From positions 1 to 64,000 of the forward strand of contig JAFUEP010000024.1 of NCBI GenBank assembly GCA_017470345.1: 64,000 nt of DNA, in the 5' to 3' direction. Each line of letters begins with the position of its first letter. Within the stretch, counting starts at the first letter, position 1. This DNA comes from Prevotella sp. (GTDB taxonomy: Bacteria; Bacteroidota; Bacteroidia; Bacteroidales; Bacteroidaceae). Made by a program: the position numbers and the translations under genes. Positions 1 to 8,009 of this stretch are shown here, piece by piece. The notes beneath the pieces were generated by a model that was not told where the DNA came from, searched no databases, and saw only the letters and a list, made by a program, of their open reading frames with translations.

Positions 1-136
1 AGATCATTCGACAACTTCATCGTCAATATGCTTGGAGCCTTAGCTGCGTATTGTTTCTTTCCAAAGAAACCAAGCATCGCTTGCGAAAGAGCCATAGACA
101 CTCAACTCACACTATTCTGAATTCGTCGAACTCACG

Positions 137-496
137 TTAATAGTAGACTTTGTTTAGCGTGTAGTCCTCATCGAAGTAGTCCTTCAGGTATTCCTACGTG
201 GAACGCGTGCTGGCAGGCTCGCAGATGCGCGCCACAACCAGGTCACGCAGTATGCTGTCCTTTATCTCATCGAAGCCTATCAGGTGGTACACCTGATTGA
301 GGATAATCCTTGCACCGTCGTGGTATACGAAGTCGATGTTATCCAGTACACGCCTCGCCTCCTCTCGCTCATCAAAACCGAACTGCATGGGGAGCGGATC
401 CGTGTGGAGCCTTATCCACTCTTCGCCCTTCTTGCGTAGTGATTCTATCTTCTTGACACGGACAAACATGTTGCAAAGGTAGTCAGAATTATTCAA
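137..496 (-). pseudogene. IS1634-like transposase N-terminal remnant
   Basis: The reading frame of 100 residues from 496 to 194 resembles the N-terminus of Bacteroidota IS1634/IS4-type transposases: a short MFVRVKKI segment, then an ILNQVYHLIGFDEI block and a DLVVARICEPAS block. A TAG stop interrupts it at 194-196. The same frame then continues with EYLKDYFDEDYTLNKVYY to a second stop at 137-139, so the stop looks like a point mutation in a once longer gene. Everything encoding the DDE catalytic core is absent. No terminal inverted repeats were found. The family assignment is from remembered sequence character and is moderately sure; that the gene is broken is seen directly. Confidence 0.6.
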
Positions 497-613
497 ACAA
501 CCAAGAGAAAGATACGCGAGACACCCATTTGAGGCAGCACAGATTTGTAACTTGCTGTTTTACAGACATGAGAAAATACAAGACAAAATTTTCTCGAAGT
601 CAGGAAATAAACC

Positions 614-645
614 AAATCGCCAAAAGATTTAGTGAATAAATGCGG
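614..645 (+). repeat. 32-bp direct repeat, left copy
   Basis: This 32-nt sequence recurs without a mismatch, in the same orientation, at 7115-7146. Together the two copies bracket the BspA-like gene. In the right copy the complementary strand supplies a TTTTGG element about 20 bp before a TATCTTTG box. Here the corresponding -7 position reads GACTTCGA, so this copy looks like a decayed promoter region. The rest of 497-788 holds only the hairpin and GC-rich palindromes listed separately. Confidence 0.85.
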
Positions 646-662
646 AAGACCATACTATCGAC

Positions 663-700
663 GAAGAGAGGACAAACCTGTTTGGGCTCATCCTCTCTTC
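663..700 (-). terminator. Hairpin downstream of BspA-like gene
   Basis: The 10-bp arms GAAGAGAGGA (663-672) and TCCTCTCTTC (691-700) are perfectly complementary around an 18-nt loop. The hairpin lies 3' of the minus-strand BspA-like gene. There is no clear T-tract, so terminator function is inferred. Confidence 0.45.
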
Positions 701-721
701 ATCGGTATTCCCTTTATAGTT

Positions 722-787
722 CCCCTCCCGCACGGGAGGGGTTAGGGGTGGGGTTACCCCCTCTTCGGGTTAGAGGTGGGGGAGGCT
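722..787. repeat. GC-rich nested palindrome, intergenic copy
   Basis: Two short palindromes are joined here, CCCCTCCCGCACGGGAGGGG followed by GGGGTGGGG, then CCCCCTC-TTCGG-GAGGTGGGGG-type halves. The block sits immediately 3' of the stop of the BspA-like gene. It belongs to the same family as the blocks at 15962-15997, 18991-19107, 20213-20322 and 51096-51248. Confidence 0.7.
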
Positions 788-788
788 T

Positions 789-3700
789 CTATTGAAGAAT
801 CATGTTCACGATGGCTTTTGCATCCTCGATGGTGATGCCTTCTACGCCATCCACGTTCGCAGCATCGGCTTTAAAGTTGACAACAGGCTGACCGAGGATA
901 TAGCCTATCACTGCCGTGACATCGGCAATCGAGACCACGCCGTCGCCATTGGCATCGCCGGGTATAAAGGTAGGCTTTGCGGTGAAGTAGCCGGGATTGT
1001 CGGCACCGCCGTCGATGTGGGCATAGGCAAAATTCACATGATTTGCATCATAGACCGTGCCTTGGCCGCCCACGATGCTGATGCAACCGCTGAACATCAT
1101 TTCTGATGATGTGACTGCCGCCGTAGTCCATTTGTCACTCACATAGATGGCCTTGAGCGAACTTAGCGCAAACATGCCGAACGTATTTGTCACTTTCTCG
1201 GTTGAGAAGCTGCTCAAGTCGAGTTCTTCGGCTTGACAGAACGAGAACATAGTACTCATGTCAGTCACATTCCTAGTGTCAAAGTTACTGAAATCCACCT
1301 TTGATACGACGGGGCAGTCATTGAACATGGACTTCATGGTTGTCACCTTGCTCGTGTTCAGGTAAATCAAGCCATCAAAAGTGACGAGGTTAAACATCGA
1401 ACTGAACCATTCGGCAGTACTCTTGGGACGCGCATCAGCAAATGAAGGATCGAACACTACTCGTGTGACCGACGTATTGAAGCCGTCAGCACACCATCCT
1501 GGCTGATTATCACCCTCGTTCAGGTCGTAGGTCGAGCCCGGTCGGCTGCTGCGCTGGTTGTCGAAGTAGAACGTCAGCGTCGTGTTCCCCGGCGTGTAGC
1601 AGGCGTATGCCTCTCTAATCGAGAAATACCCCGGGTTGCTAGGGCCGCCGTCGATGCGGGCGTAGGCTTTGTCGATGTGGTTGGCGTCATAGGTCGTGCC
1701 TTGGCCGCCCACGAGTTTGGCGCAATCCTTGAACATGTTGTTGGAACTAGTCACGTTGTCTGTGTTCCAAAGATCACTCACGCTAATGGTCTGCAGGTCA
1801 GTGCAGCCACGGAACATGGCTAACATGGTTGTTACGTTGTATGTACTGAAGCTGCGCAGGTCGAGCGATTTCAGTGCCGGGCAGCCATCGAACATGGAAT
1901 TCATGTTTGTCACCCGACTCGTTTCGAAGCTGCTCAGGTCAATGTCGCTCAACGATTTACATCCTTCAAACATGGAACTCATGCGCGTGACGTTGGCGGT
2001 GTTGAAGTTAGAGAGGTCAAGGCTCGTCAGCGACTCGCATGCGCAGAACATGTCATTCATACTGACGACATTCTGCGTGTCGAAGTTGCTGAGGTCGAGT
2101 TCTGTCAGGTTGCTGCAATAATTGAACATGTTATACATAACGGTCACATTGTGCGTGTCGAAGCCACTCACGTCGAGTGTCGTCAGCTCATAGCAGTCGT
2201 TAAACAAGCTACGCATGTCGGTCACATTGCGTGTATCGAAGTGGCTCACGTCAAGGGAGGTGAGCGACTCACATTCTTCGAACATGGCTTCCATGCTGAT
2301 CACCTCGCTGGTGTTCAGAAATTCCATGCCATCGATGTTGGTGAGCAGATGCATTTGGCCGAACCAGTAATAAGTGCTGACGGGGCGGGCGTTGGCAAAA
2401 GAGGGATCGAACACCGCACGGGTAATATCCGAGTAGTTGCCATCGTTGAACCATCCGGGCTCCTCGTTTGTAGCCATGTCGGTGGAGTAGGTCTTATACG
2501 TGCGGCGTGTGGCGCGCTGGCCGTCGTGGTAGAACGTCAGCGTCTTGCCGTCGGCTGAGAGGAGGGCGTATGGCACCTTGAGGTAGTTGGGTCCCACGAA
2601 GTAGCCCTCGTAGTCCTCCCTGTCGATGTGTGCTGCATCCTCGCCGACGTGCTCACCGTAGGCGGAATTATAGGTTGTGCCCAATTCGCCGACGATGCTA
2701 TAGCAGTGGAAGAACATGTCTTCGGTCGACGCGCGGCTTGCATCCCAGCCGTCGCCCACGCTGACAGTGGTCAGCGATGTGCAGTTGAGGAACATCTCGT
2801 CCATGTGGAGAGTCTGGGAGGTGTAGAAGCTGGAGAGGTCGATGGAGATGAGGGACGTGCATCCAGAGAACATCTCGTTCATGACGCTCACTTTCTCCGT
2901 GTTGAACGATGTGAGGTCGAGGTTCTTCAGCGACGTGCATTCATAGAACATCATCCACATCTCCGTCACCTTGGCTGTGTTGAAGTGGCTCAGGTCGAGG
3001 CTGGTCAGGCTCTCGCAGCCATAGAACATCTGGCTCATATCGTCGACCTCGCTGGTGTTCAGGTACTCCAGGTTCGTGATGGTGGTGAGCTGTGCCATAT
3101 TGGTGAACCAGCCGAAGGTGCTAGTGGGACGTGCCGAGGCAAACGATGGGTCGAACACCACCGACGTAACACCGCGGGTATCGGGCTCCCAGTCGGGCGT
3201 GGCGCTATTCTCGTTCACCCCGTAAGTGCGCTCGGTGTGCAACAGGCGTCGGCCGTCGGCATAGAAGGTGAATGTCTTACCATCGTCAGAGAGGACGACG
3301 TAGGGGTTGCCCCTGTCGGTCAGATAGCCTGGACGGCTGTAGCCGCCGTCGATGCGAGCGTACTCTTTGTCTACATGGCTGTAGCTGTAGGTGGTGCCAC
3401 TGCCACCGACGATGCTTGTGCAAAGCGAGAACATCAGGTCGCTGGAAGTCACGGCGTCTGTTGTCCATGAACTGGAGACGAGGATGATGTTGAGTGCGCG
3501 GCAACTGGAGAACATGGAGCTCATGTTGGTGACGTTGGCGGTGTTGAAGCTGCTCAGGTCGAGGGCGGTGAGGACGTTGCATCCGTCGAACATGAGATAC
3601 ATGGTGGTGACGCGGGCCGTGTTGAAGTTAGAGAGGTTAAGGGTCTTCAAGCTCTGACAAAACTCGAACATGGCGTTCATAGTGGTGACGTTGGTCGTGT

Positions 3701-6700
3701 TGAAAGATGAGAGGTCGAGTTCGGTGAGGCTGCGGCAGTTGCGGAACATGGACTTCATGTTGGTGACCTGCGACGTGTTCAGGTTGTTGAGCCCAGTGAT
3801 AGTGGTAAGGTTCTTCATGCCGTCGAACCAGCTACACGTGGAGGTCGGTTGCATGTTGCTGAAAGAGCTATGGAACACCACTTCGCGTACGTTTTCGCAG
3901 TTGTTGTCGCTGTACCATTGCGGTGACGTGCCACCCAGGTTAAGGTTGTAGGCCGTTCCTGGACGTAGGTCCTTCATGTAGTCGTAGTAGAAGGTCAGCG
4001 TCTGGCCGTCCGTCGAAAGTAGTGCGTATGCTGTTTTTACAAGGCCTTCCACGGATGTGAAATAGCCGGGATTGGAGGTGCCACCATCGACATGTGCGTA
4101 GGAAGCATCATTGTGGCCGGCATCGTAGGCGGTGCCCTGGCTACCCACGAGGCTTTTGCACCCGCCGAACATGTTTTCTGATGAAGTAACCGAGCTGATG
4201 CTCCACGAACTGCCCACAAAGATGGTTTTCAAGTTTTGACTATTTGAGAACATACGCGCCATATCCGTGACCCGCTTCGTGTCGAAGCCGCTGATGTCGA
4301 GGCTTGTCAAAGCATCGCACCAAGAGAACATGGCCGACATATCGGTTACCTTTGATGTGTCGAAGTTGCTCACGTCAATGCTCGTCAAAGAAGAGCATGA
4401 ACTAAACATGCCGGCCATGTTGGTTACTTTGGCGGTGTTGAAGTGACTCACGTCAAGGCTTTTTAGTTTACTACACGAACGGAACATTGTTCGCATTGTG
4501 GTGACATTGGCTGTGTTGAAGCTACTTATGTCAAGGCTTTCCAATTTGATGCAGTTAGCGAACATGTCATTCATGAGGGTCACCTTACTGGTGTTGAAGT
4601 TGCTCAGGTCAAGGCTTGTCAAACCTTCACAGTTGTTGAACATAGACGAAAAGTCGGTGACATTTGACGTGTCGAAGCTGCTGAGGTCAAGGCTTGTCAA
4701 AGCGAAGCAATTTTGGAACATGGCCTTCATGTCTGTAACTTTGGACGTGTTGAAGTGGCTCAGGTCAACGCTTCCTAATTTGCTGCATTTATTGAACATG
4801 AAATTCATGTTGGTCACTTCACTGGTGTTCAGATATTCCATGCCTGTGATGGACAGAAGGTTACTCATGGTAGAGAACCAGTTGTTCATTCTTGTCGGTC
4901 GTGCATCGGCAAATGACGGGTCGAAGACCACCTGTGTGACATTGCCAACGATGCCGTTACTGCTATAGTACCATGATGGTGGATAGTCGTCAGAGTTCAA
5001 GTCGTAGGTCTTGCCTGAGCGGGTGCTGCGTATCGCATCGTAGTAGAATGTCAGTGTGGTGTTCTCCGCCGTGTAGTAGGCATAGGCTTCAAGCTCGCGG
5101 CCAGTGAAATAGCCAGGATCATTGGAACCTCCGTCGATGTGGGCGTAAGCGGCATCGACATGGCTGGCATCGTAGCTGGTGCCCTGTCCGCCCACGAGGC
5201 TGGTACAGTTATTGAACATGTTCCTGCTGCTGGTCACCGTAGCCGTGGACCATTTGTTGCTCACATAGATGGTCTTCAACTTGGGGCAGTTGGCGAACAT
5301 AAGGTCTGCTCCGACAGGCTTTTCCAAGCTGAAGCCGGTGAGGTCGACTGTTTCCAAGTTGCTGCAGTTGAAGAACATGCCCGACATGCCGTATGTACCC
5401 GTGACGTTGGTCGTGTTGAAATTGCCCAAGTTAAGACTTTTCAAGCTGCTGCAGTATTCAAACATCCCATGCATATCAGTCACTTTGGCCGTGTTGAAAT
5501 GGCTCAGGTCGAGACTTGTCAAGCTAGTGCATTTATAGAATAAATTAGTCATCTCCTGCACTTCGCTGGTGTTGAAGTAGCTGATACCGACGATGTCTTC
5601 CAATTTGCTCATGACGTTGAACCAAAAGTAAGCCGTGGTAGGTCGGGCGTTGGCAAACGAGGGGTCGAAGACCACTGTGGTGACGTTGGCGTATGTGCCG
5701 TCGCTGTACCACATAGGCTCTACGCACCCGGCGTTCAGGTCGTAGGTCTTGCCCGTGCGGGTATTACGCAGTGCATCGCAATAGAAGGTCAGCGTTGTGT
5801 TCGCCGTCGTGTAATTGGCGTAGGCTTCGAGGGGACGGGCTGTAAAATAGCCAGGATCGGCAGAGCCACCGTCGATGCGGGCGTATGCATAACCGTCGTT
5901 GTCGGCGTTGAATGTCGTGCCTTTTCCTCCCACGAGTTTAAAGCATTTCTCAAACATGGCAGAACCAGTTATTACGCTATTCGTACTCCAAAGGTCCGAG
6001 GCATAGATGGTGGTCAGATTGCCGCAGTTGTTAAACATCCTCCACATGGATTTCACTTTGGCCGTGTTGAAACTGCAAAGGTCAAGGCTTGTCAAGCCCA
6101 TGCATCCTTCGAACATGAAATCCGTCATCGTCACGTTCGCGGTGTTGAACTTGGTCACGTCGAGGCTCTTCAAGGCGCTGCAGTCCTGAAACATTCCTCT
6201 CATATTTGTCACTTTAGCCGTGTTGAAGTTGCTCACGTCAAGGCTTCTTAAGCCCGTGCAGCCTTTGAACATGCAGTCAGTGGACTCCAACTTCGATGTG
6301 TCGAAATGGCTTACGTCAATGCTTGTCAGGCTTTTGCAATCTTGGAACATATAGCCCATATTGCTCGCATTGCTGGTGTTCAAATTGGCTATGCCCTCGA
6401 CGAGCTGTAGTCTCTCCATGCCGCAGAACCAGAAGGACATTGTCGTTCGGCGCGCATTGGCAAACGACGAGTGGAAGGACACCTTGGTAACATTGGCGTT
6501 AGTGCCGTCATTGTACCAATCTGGTCGCTGGTTGTTATTCAAAACGTAAACCGTGCCCGTACGGGTACTACGCAGGTTGTCGTAGTAGAACGATAGCGTC
6601 ATGTTGTCCGGGGTATACTCGGCGTAGGCCTCCTGGGCCGAGGCGGTCATATTCGTTGTCAGTAAAAACAGCAACAGAAGGAGTAAATGTTTGAAAAATT

Positions 6701-6713
6701 GGTTAGTTTTCAT
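789..6713 (-). CDS. BspA-family leucine-rich surface protein with dockerin-like C-terminus
   Basis: The 1,974-residue product starts with a signal peptide (residues 1-26, ending in ASAQ). It then has seven modules of roughly 180-340 residues. Each opens with an AYAxYT..NTTLTFYYD strand block and a DPSFANARPTS block, followed by a variable run of DUF285/BspA-type repeats built on SLTSLDLSxFNTxxVTxMxxMFxxC, and closes with a DGGxxxPGYFT element. The last 60 residues resemble a type I dockerin pair (DANGDGVVSIAD and a weaker NVDGVEGITIED loop). BspA proteins are known surface adhesins that bind host matrix proteins and other bacteria; that role is inferred here. The start is the ATG before the signal peptide. 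The strong internal repetition makes copy-number change by recombination likely. Confidence 0.9.
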   Translation of the reverse strand: MKTNQFFKHLLLLLLFLLTTNMTASAQEAYAEYTPDNMTLSFYYDNLRSTRTGTVYVLNNNQRPDWYNDGTNANVTKVSFHSSFANARRTTMSFWFCGMERLQLVEGIANLNTSNASNMGYMFQDCKSLTSIDVSHFDTSKLESTDCMFKGCTGLRSLDVSNFNTAKVTNMRGMFQDCSALKSLDVTKFNTANVTMTDFMFEGCMGLTSLDLCSFNTAKVKSMWRMFNNCGNLTTIYASDLWSTNSVITGSAMFEKCFKLVGGKGTTFNADNDGYAYARIDGGSADPGYFTARPLEAYANYTTANTTLTFYCDALRNTRTGKTYDLNAGCVEPMWYSDGTYANVTTVVFDPSFANARPTTAYFWFNVMSKLEDIVGISYFNTSEVQEMTNLFYKCTSLTSLDLSHFNTAKVTDMHGMFEYCSSLKSLNLGNFNTTNVTGTYGMSGMFFNCSNLETVDLTGFSLEKPVGADLMFANCPKLKTIYVSNKWSTATVTSSRNMFNNCTSLVGGQGTSYDASHVDAAYAHIDGGSNDPGYFTGRELEAYAYYTAENTTLTFYYDAIRSTRSGKTYDLNSDDYPPSWYYSSNGIVGNVTQVVFDPSFADARPTRMNNWFSTMSNLLSITGMEYLNTSEVTNMNFMFNKCSKLGSVDLSHFNTSKVTDMKAMFQNCFALTSLDLSSFDTSNVTDFSSMFNNCEGLTSLDLSNFNTSKVTLMNDMFANCIKLESLDISSFNTANVTTMRTMFRSCSKLKSLDVSHFNTAKVTNMAGMFSSCSSLTSIDVSNFDTSKVTDMSAMFSWCDALTSLDISGFDTKRVTDMARMFSNSQNLKTIFVGSSWSISSVTSSENMFGGCKSLVGSQGTAYDAGHNDASYAHVDGGTSNPGYFTSVEGLVKTAYALLSTDGQTLTFYYDYMKDLRPGTAYNLNLGGTSPQWYSDNNCENVREVVFHSSFSNMQPTSTCSWFDGMKNLTTITGLNNLNTSQVTNMKSMFRNCRSLTELDLSSFNTTNVTTMNAMFEFCQSLKTLNLSNFNTARVTTMYLMFDGCNVLTALDLSSFNTANVTNMSSMFSSCRALNIILVSSSWTTDAVTSSDLMFSLCTSIVGGSGTTYSYSHVDKEYARIDGGYSRPGYLTDRGNPYVVLSDDGKTFTFYADGRRLLHTERTYGVNENSATPDWEPDTRGVTSVVFDPSFASARPTSTFGWFTNMAQLTTITNLEYLNTSEVDDMSQMFYGCESLTSLDLSHFNTAKVTEMWMMFYECTSLKNLDLTSFNTEKVSVMNEMFSGCTSLISIDLSSFYTSQTLHMDEMFLNCTSLTTVSVGDGWDASRASTEDMFFHCYSIVGELGTTYNSAYGEHVGEDAAHIDREDYEGYFVGPNYLKVPYALLSADGKTLTFYHDGQRATRRTYKTYSTDMATNEEPGWFNDGNYSDITRAVFDPSFANARPVSTYYWFGQMHLLTNIDGMEFLNTSEVISMEAMFEECESLTSLDVSHFDTRNVTDMRSLFNDCYELTTLDVSGFDTHNVTVMYNMFNYCSNLTELDLSNFDTQNVVSMNDMFCACESLTSLDLSNFNTANVTRMSSMFEGCKSLSDIDLSSFETSRVTNMNSMFDGCPALKSLDLRSFSTYNVTTMLAMFRGCTDLQTISVSDLWNTDNVTSSNNMFKDCAKLVGGQGTTYDANHIDKAYARIDGGPSNPGYFSIREAYACYTPGNTTLTFYFDNQRSSRPGSTYDLNEGDNQPGWCADGFNTSVTRVVFDPSFADARPKSTAEWFSSMFNLVTFDGLIYLNTSKVTTMKSMFNDCPVVSKVDFSNFDTRNVTDMSTMFSFCQAEELDLSSFSTEKVTNTFGMFALSSLKAIYVSDKWTTAAVTSSEMMFSGCISIVGGQGTVYDANHVNFAYAHIDGGADNPGYFTAKPTFIPGDANGDGVVSIADVTAVIGYILGQPVVNFKADAANVDGVEGITIEDAKAIVNMILQ

Positions 6714-6790
6714 ATTGCTTTAGTTTTTAACCTAGATTCCGCAGCACTTTAGTTTAATAGCTTTTATAAGTTCCTGAGCAACAAAAAGTT

Positions 6791-6807
6791 CTTCGACGAG
6801 CGAAGCG
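6791..6807. repeat. 17-bp CTTCGACGAGCGAAGCG hairpin, copy 1
   Basis: The 17-mer CTTCGACGAGCGAAGCG forms a 5-bp stem (CTTCG/CGAAG). It recurs at 59271-59287 and 60760-60776 inside the 200-bp repeats. Here it lies in the long leader of the BspA-like gene. Confidence 0.6.
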
Positions 6808-6900
6808 GCAGAGCCGAGCGGCTCAGGATTTTGCCATATCAGATCTTTCACTTACCCTAGTGCTGCAAATCAAGACAAGCAAAAATCATCAATGACATGG

Positions 6901-6908
6901 CAAAGATA
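6901..6908 (-). promoter_or_regulatory. Candidate -7 box for the BspA-like gene
   Basis: The minus strand reads TATCTTTG, matching the Bacteroidota -7 consensus TAnnTTTG. It would give a leader of about 185 nt before the start at 6713. No closer match was found. Confidence 0.55.
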
Positions 6909-6987
6909 CAAAAAAAATCTGAGAAAGTCACTCCTTTTGGAGGAATATTTCACGTAAGAGAGCTTTTTTCCCGTTATATGGCTCCGA

Positions 6988-7047
6988 TTATCGACAAAGT
7001 GCCACCAGCGCTATCAGGCTTCGTTGTAATAGATTGTTTGTCTTCAT
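6988..7047 (-). pseudogene. Truncated signal-peptide reading frame
   Basis: A 19-codon frame, MKTNNLLQRSLIALVALCR then stop, begins like the BspA-like protein's signal peptide (MKTNQ) and has its own upstream TATCTTTG box. It looks like the surviving 5' end of another secreted-protein gene whose body is gone. It could instead be a short leader; nothing further downstream is coding. Confidence 0.4.
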
Positions 7048-7093
7048 GTTGCTTCTGTTTTTTGTGTCTTAGGTAAAATCACTATTTTCGATG

Positions 7094-7101
7094 CAAAGAT
7101 A
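7094..7101 (-). promoter_or_regulatory. Candidate -7 box for truncated signal-peptide frame
   Basis: The minus strand reads TATCTTTG about 50 nt before the ATG at 7047. A TTTTGG element within the 32-bp repeat lies about 20 bp further upstream, as expected for a -33 element. Confidence 0.55.
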
Positions 7102-7114
7102 GGAAAAATAATCT

Positions 7115-7146
7115 AAATCGCCAAAAGATTTAGTGAATAAATGCGG
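7115..7146 (+). repeat. 32-bp direct repeat, right copy
   Basis: This is an exact second copy of the sequence at 614-645. Here it overlaps the -33 region of an apparently intact minus-strand promoter. Confidence 0.85.
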
Positions 7147-7268
7147 GAAAAAGAAGATTCGAGGCATTTTTCATGAGACCTAACATTGCTTTTCTCGTAA
7201 TTGCCGAATTATTAATGGTTTAAGTCTGCTCTTAACGTCTTCAACACCTAACTTAGACCTAACTTAGG

Positions 7269-7421
7269 TTCATCCGACATTTCGAGTGATAAAGTGTTAG
7301 GAAAAAAGAAGAAAACCGCCGTAAATTTTGTATATTTGAATAACCACAAACAAATGTACAAGTATGAACAGCAGTTTTCTTCTTCTATAGCATCACTTTA
7401 TCACTCGAAATGTCGGATGAA
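7269..7421. mobile_element. MITE-like element with 28-bp perfect terminal inverted repeats
   Basis: The 28-nt arms at 7269-7296 and 7394-7421 are perfect reverse complements and enclose a 97-nt AT-rich centre. Just inside the arms, AGAAGAAAAC and GTTTTCTTCT are also complementary. The centre has a TATATTTG box at 7331-7338 but no substantial reading frame. No target-site duplication is obvious. It lies between the BspA-like region and the defence operon. A very long hairpin with a regulatory role is the alternative. Confidence 0.6.
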
Positions 7422-7729
7422 TCCCTTTTTAAAGCAAAAGTGACCTCGCGTGAGTTTCTGAAACGTAGAAAGATTTTTTGTGCGTTCAAGAAATGTTTTC
7501 GCAAAAGATGATGGCGAAAACAGGGAGCATTATCTCAAAGCGGCAAGCTGGAGAAGTAAACCAGACACCAAATTTAGGTATGAGGTATGGAGTTTCCATC
7601 GCAGCTAATCATCAAGAAAACCATATTTTGTAGTCACTTGAACAGCAAAAACACATAAAAAAGCATAATAAGAGAGGTGTGAAACCATGATTATTTAAAA
7701 GAGAGTGGCAGAAATTGAAAGTTTTTCAC
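7422..7729. other. Stretch without a recognisable gene
   Basis: Only short, stop-interrupted reading frames are seen between the MITE-like element and the promoter of the regulator gene. Composition is AT-rich. No RNA gene or repeat was recognised. Confidence 0.5.
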
Positions 7730-7737
7730 TACCTTTG
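7730..7737 (+). promoter_or_regulatory. -7 box of the defence operon
   Basis: TACCTTTG matches the TAnnTTTG consensus 33 nt before the regulator's ATG at 7770. It is the only good promoter seen ahead of the gene run 7770-16325. Confidence 0.7.
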
Positions 7738-7754
7738 CAGGGTAAATAATACAT

Positions 7755-7770
7755 TATATTATATAATATA
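7755..7770. promoter_or_regulatory. Perfect palindrome overlapping the regulator start codon
   Basis: TATATTATATAATATA is a perfect 16-bp palindrome whose last base is the first base of the ATG. It lies just downstream of the predicted transcription start, where a bound repressor could block its own operon. An operator for the XRE protein is inferred. Confidence 0.5.
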
Positions 7771-8006
7771 TGGAAGATATTAACCGAATAAAGATGGTTC
7801 TGTTCGAGAAGAAGAAAACAGCTCGATGGCTGGCAGGTGAAATGGGCGTCACCCCTTCTACCGTCAGCAAGTGGTGTACCAATTCTTCTCAGCCCGACCT
7901 TGCCACAATACTCAAAATAGCAGACTTGCTAGAAGTCGATATACGAGAATTGTTTGTGAGGGAATATAAGCAATACCTCTTGTCACAAGAATCAACCCAC
8001 ATATAA
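7770..8006 (+). CDS. XRE-family helix-turn-helix regulator
   Basis: The 78-residue product is almost entirely one Cro/C1-type helix-turn-helix domain (about residues 5-60), with the recognition segment GEMGVTPSTVSKWCTN followed by the usual QPDLATILKIADLLEVDIRELF helices. It is the first gene of a tightly packed operon and ends 3 nt before the methyltransferase. Small XRE proteins beside methyltransferases often act as controller proteins that delay restriction until DNA is modified; that role is inferred here from position and from the palindrome at its start. It contains no other domain. Confidence 0.85.
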   Translation: MEDINRIKMVLFEKKKTARWLAGEMGVTPSTVSKWCTNSSQPDLATILKIADLLEVDIRELFVREYKQYLLSQESTHI

Positions 8007-8009
8007 GTT

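Noticed and set aside
194-496. An intact 100-residue hypothetical gene
   Set aside because: The frame continues past its stop with more transposase-like sequence, so it is a broken transposase.
1696-5538. Many 60-280-residue plus-strand frames across the BspA-like gene (VTLAVLKLLRSRL-type)
   Set aside because: They are antisense images of the LRR repeat and share its period.
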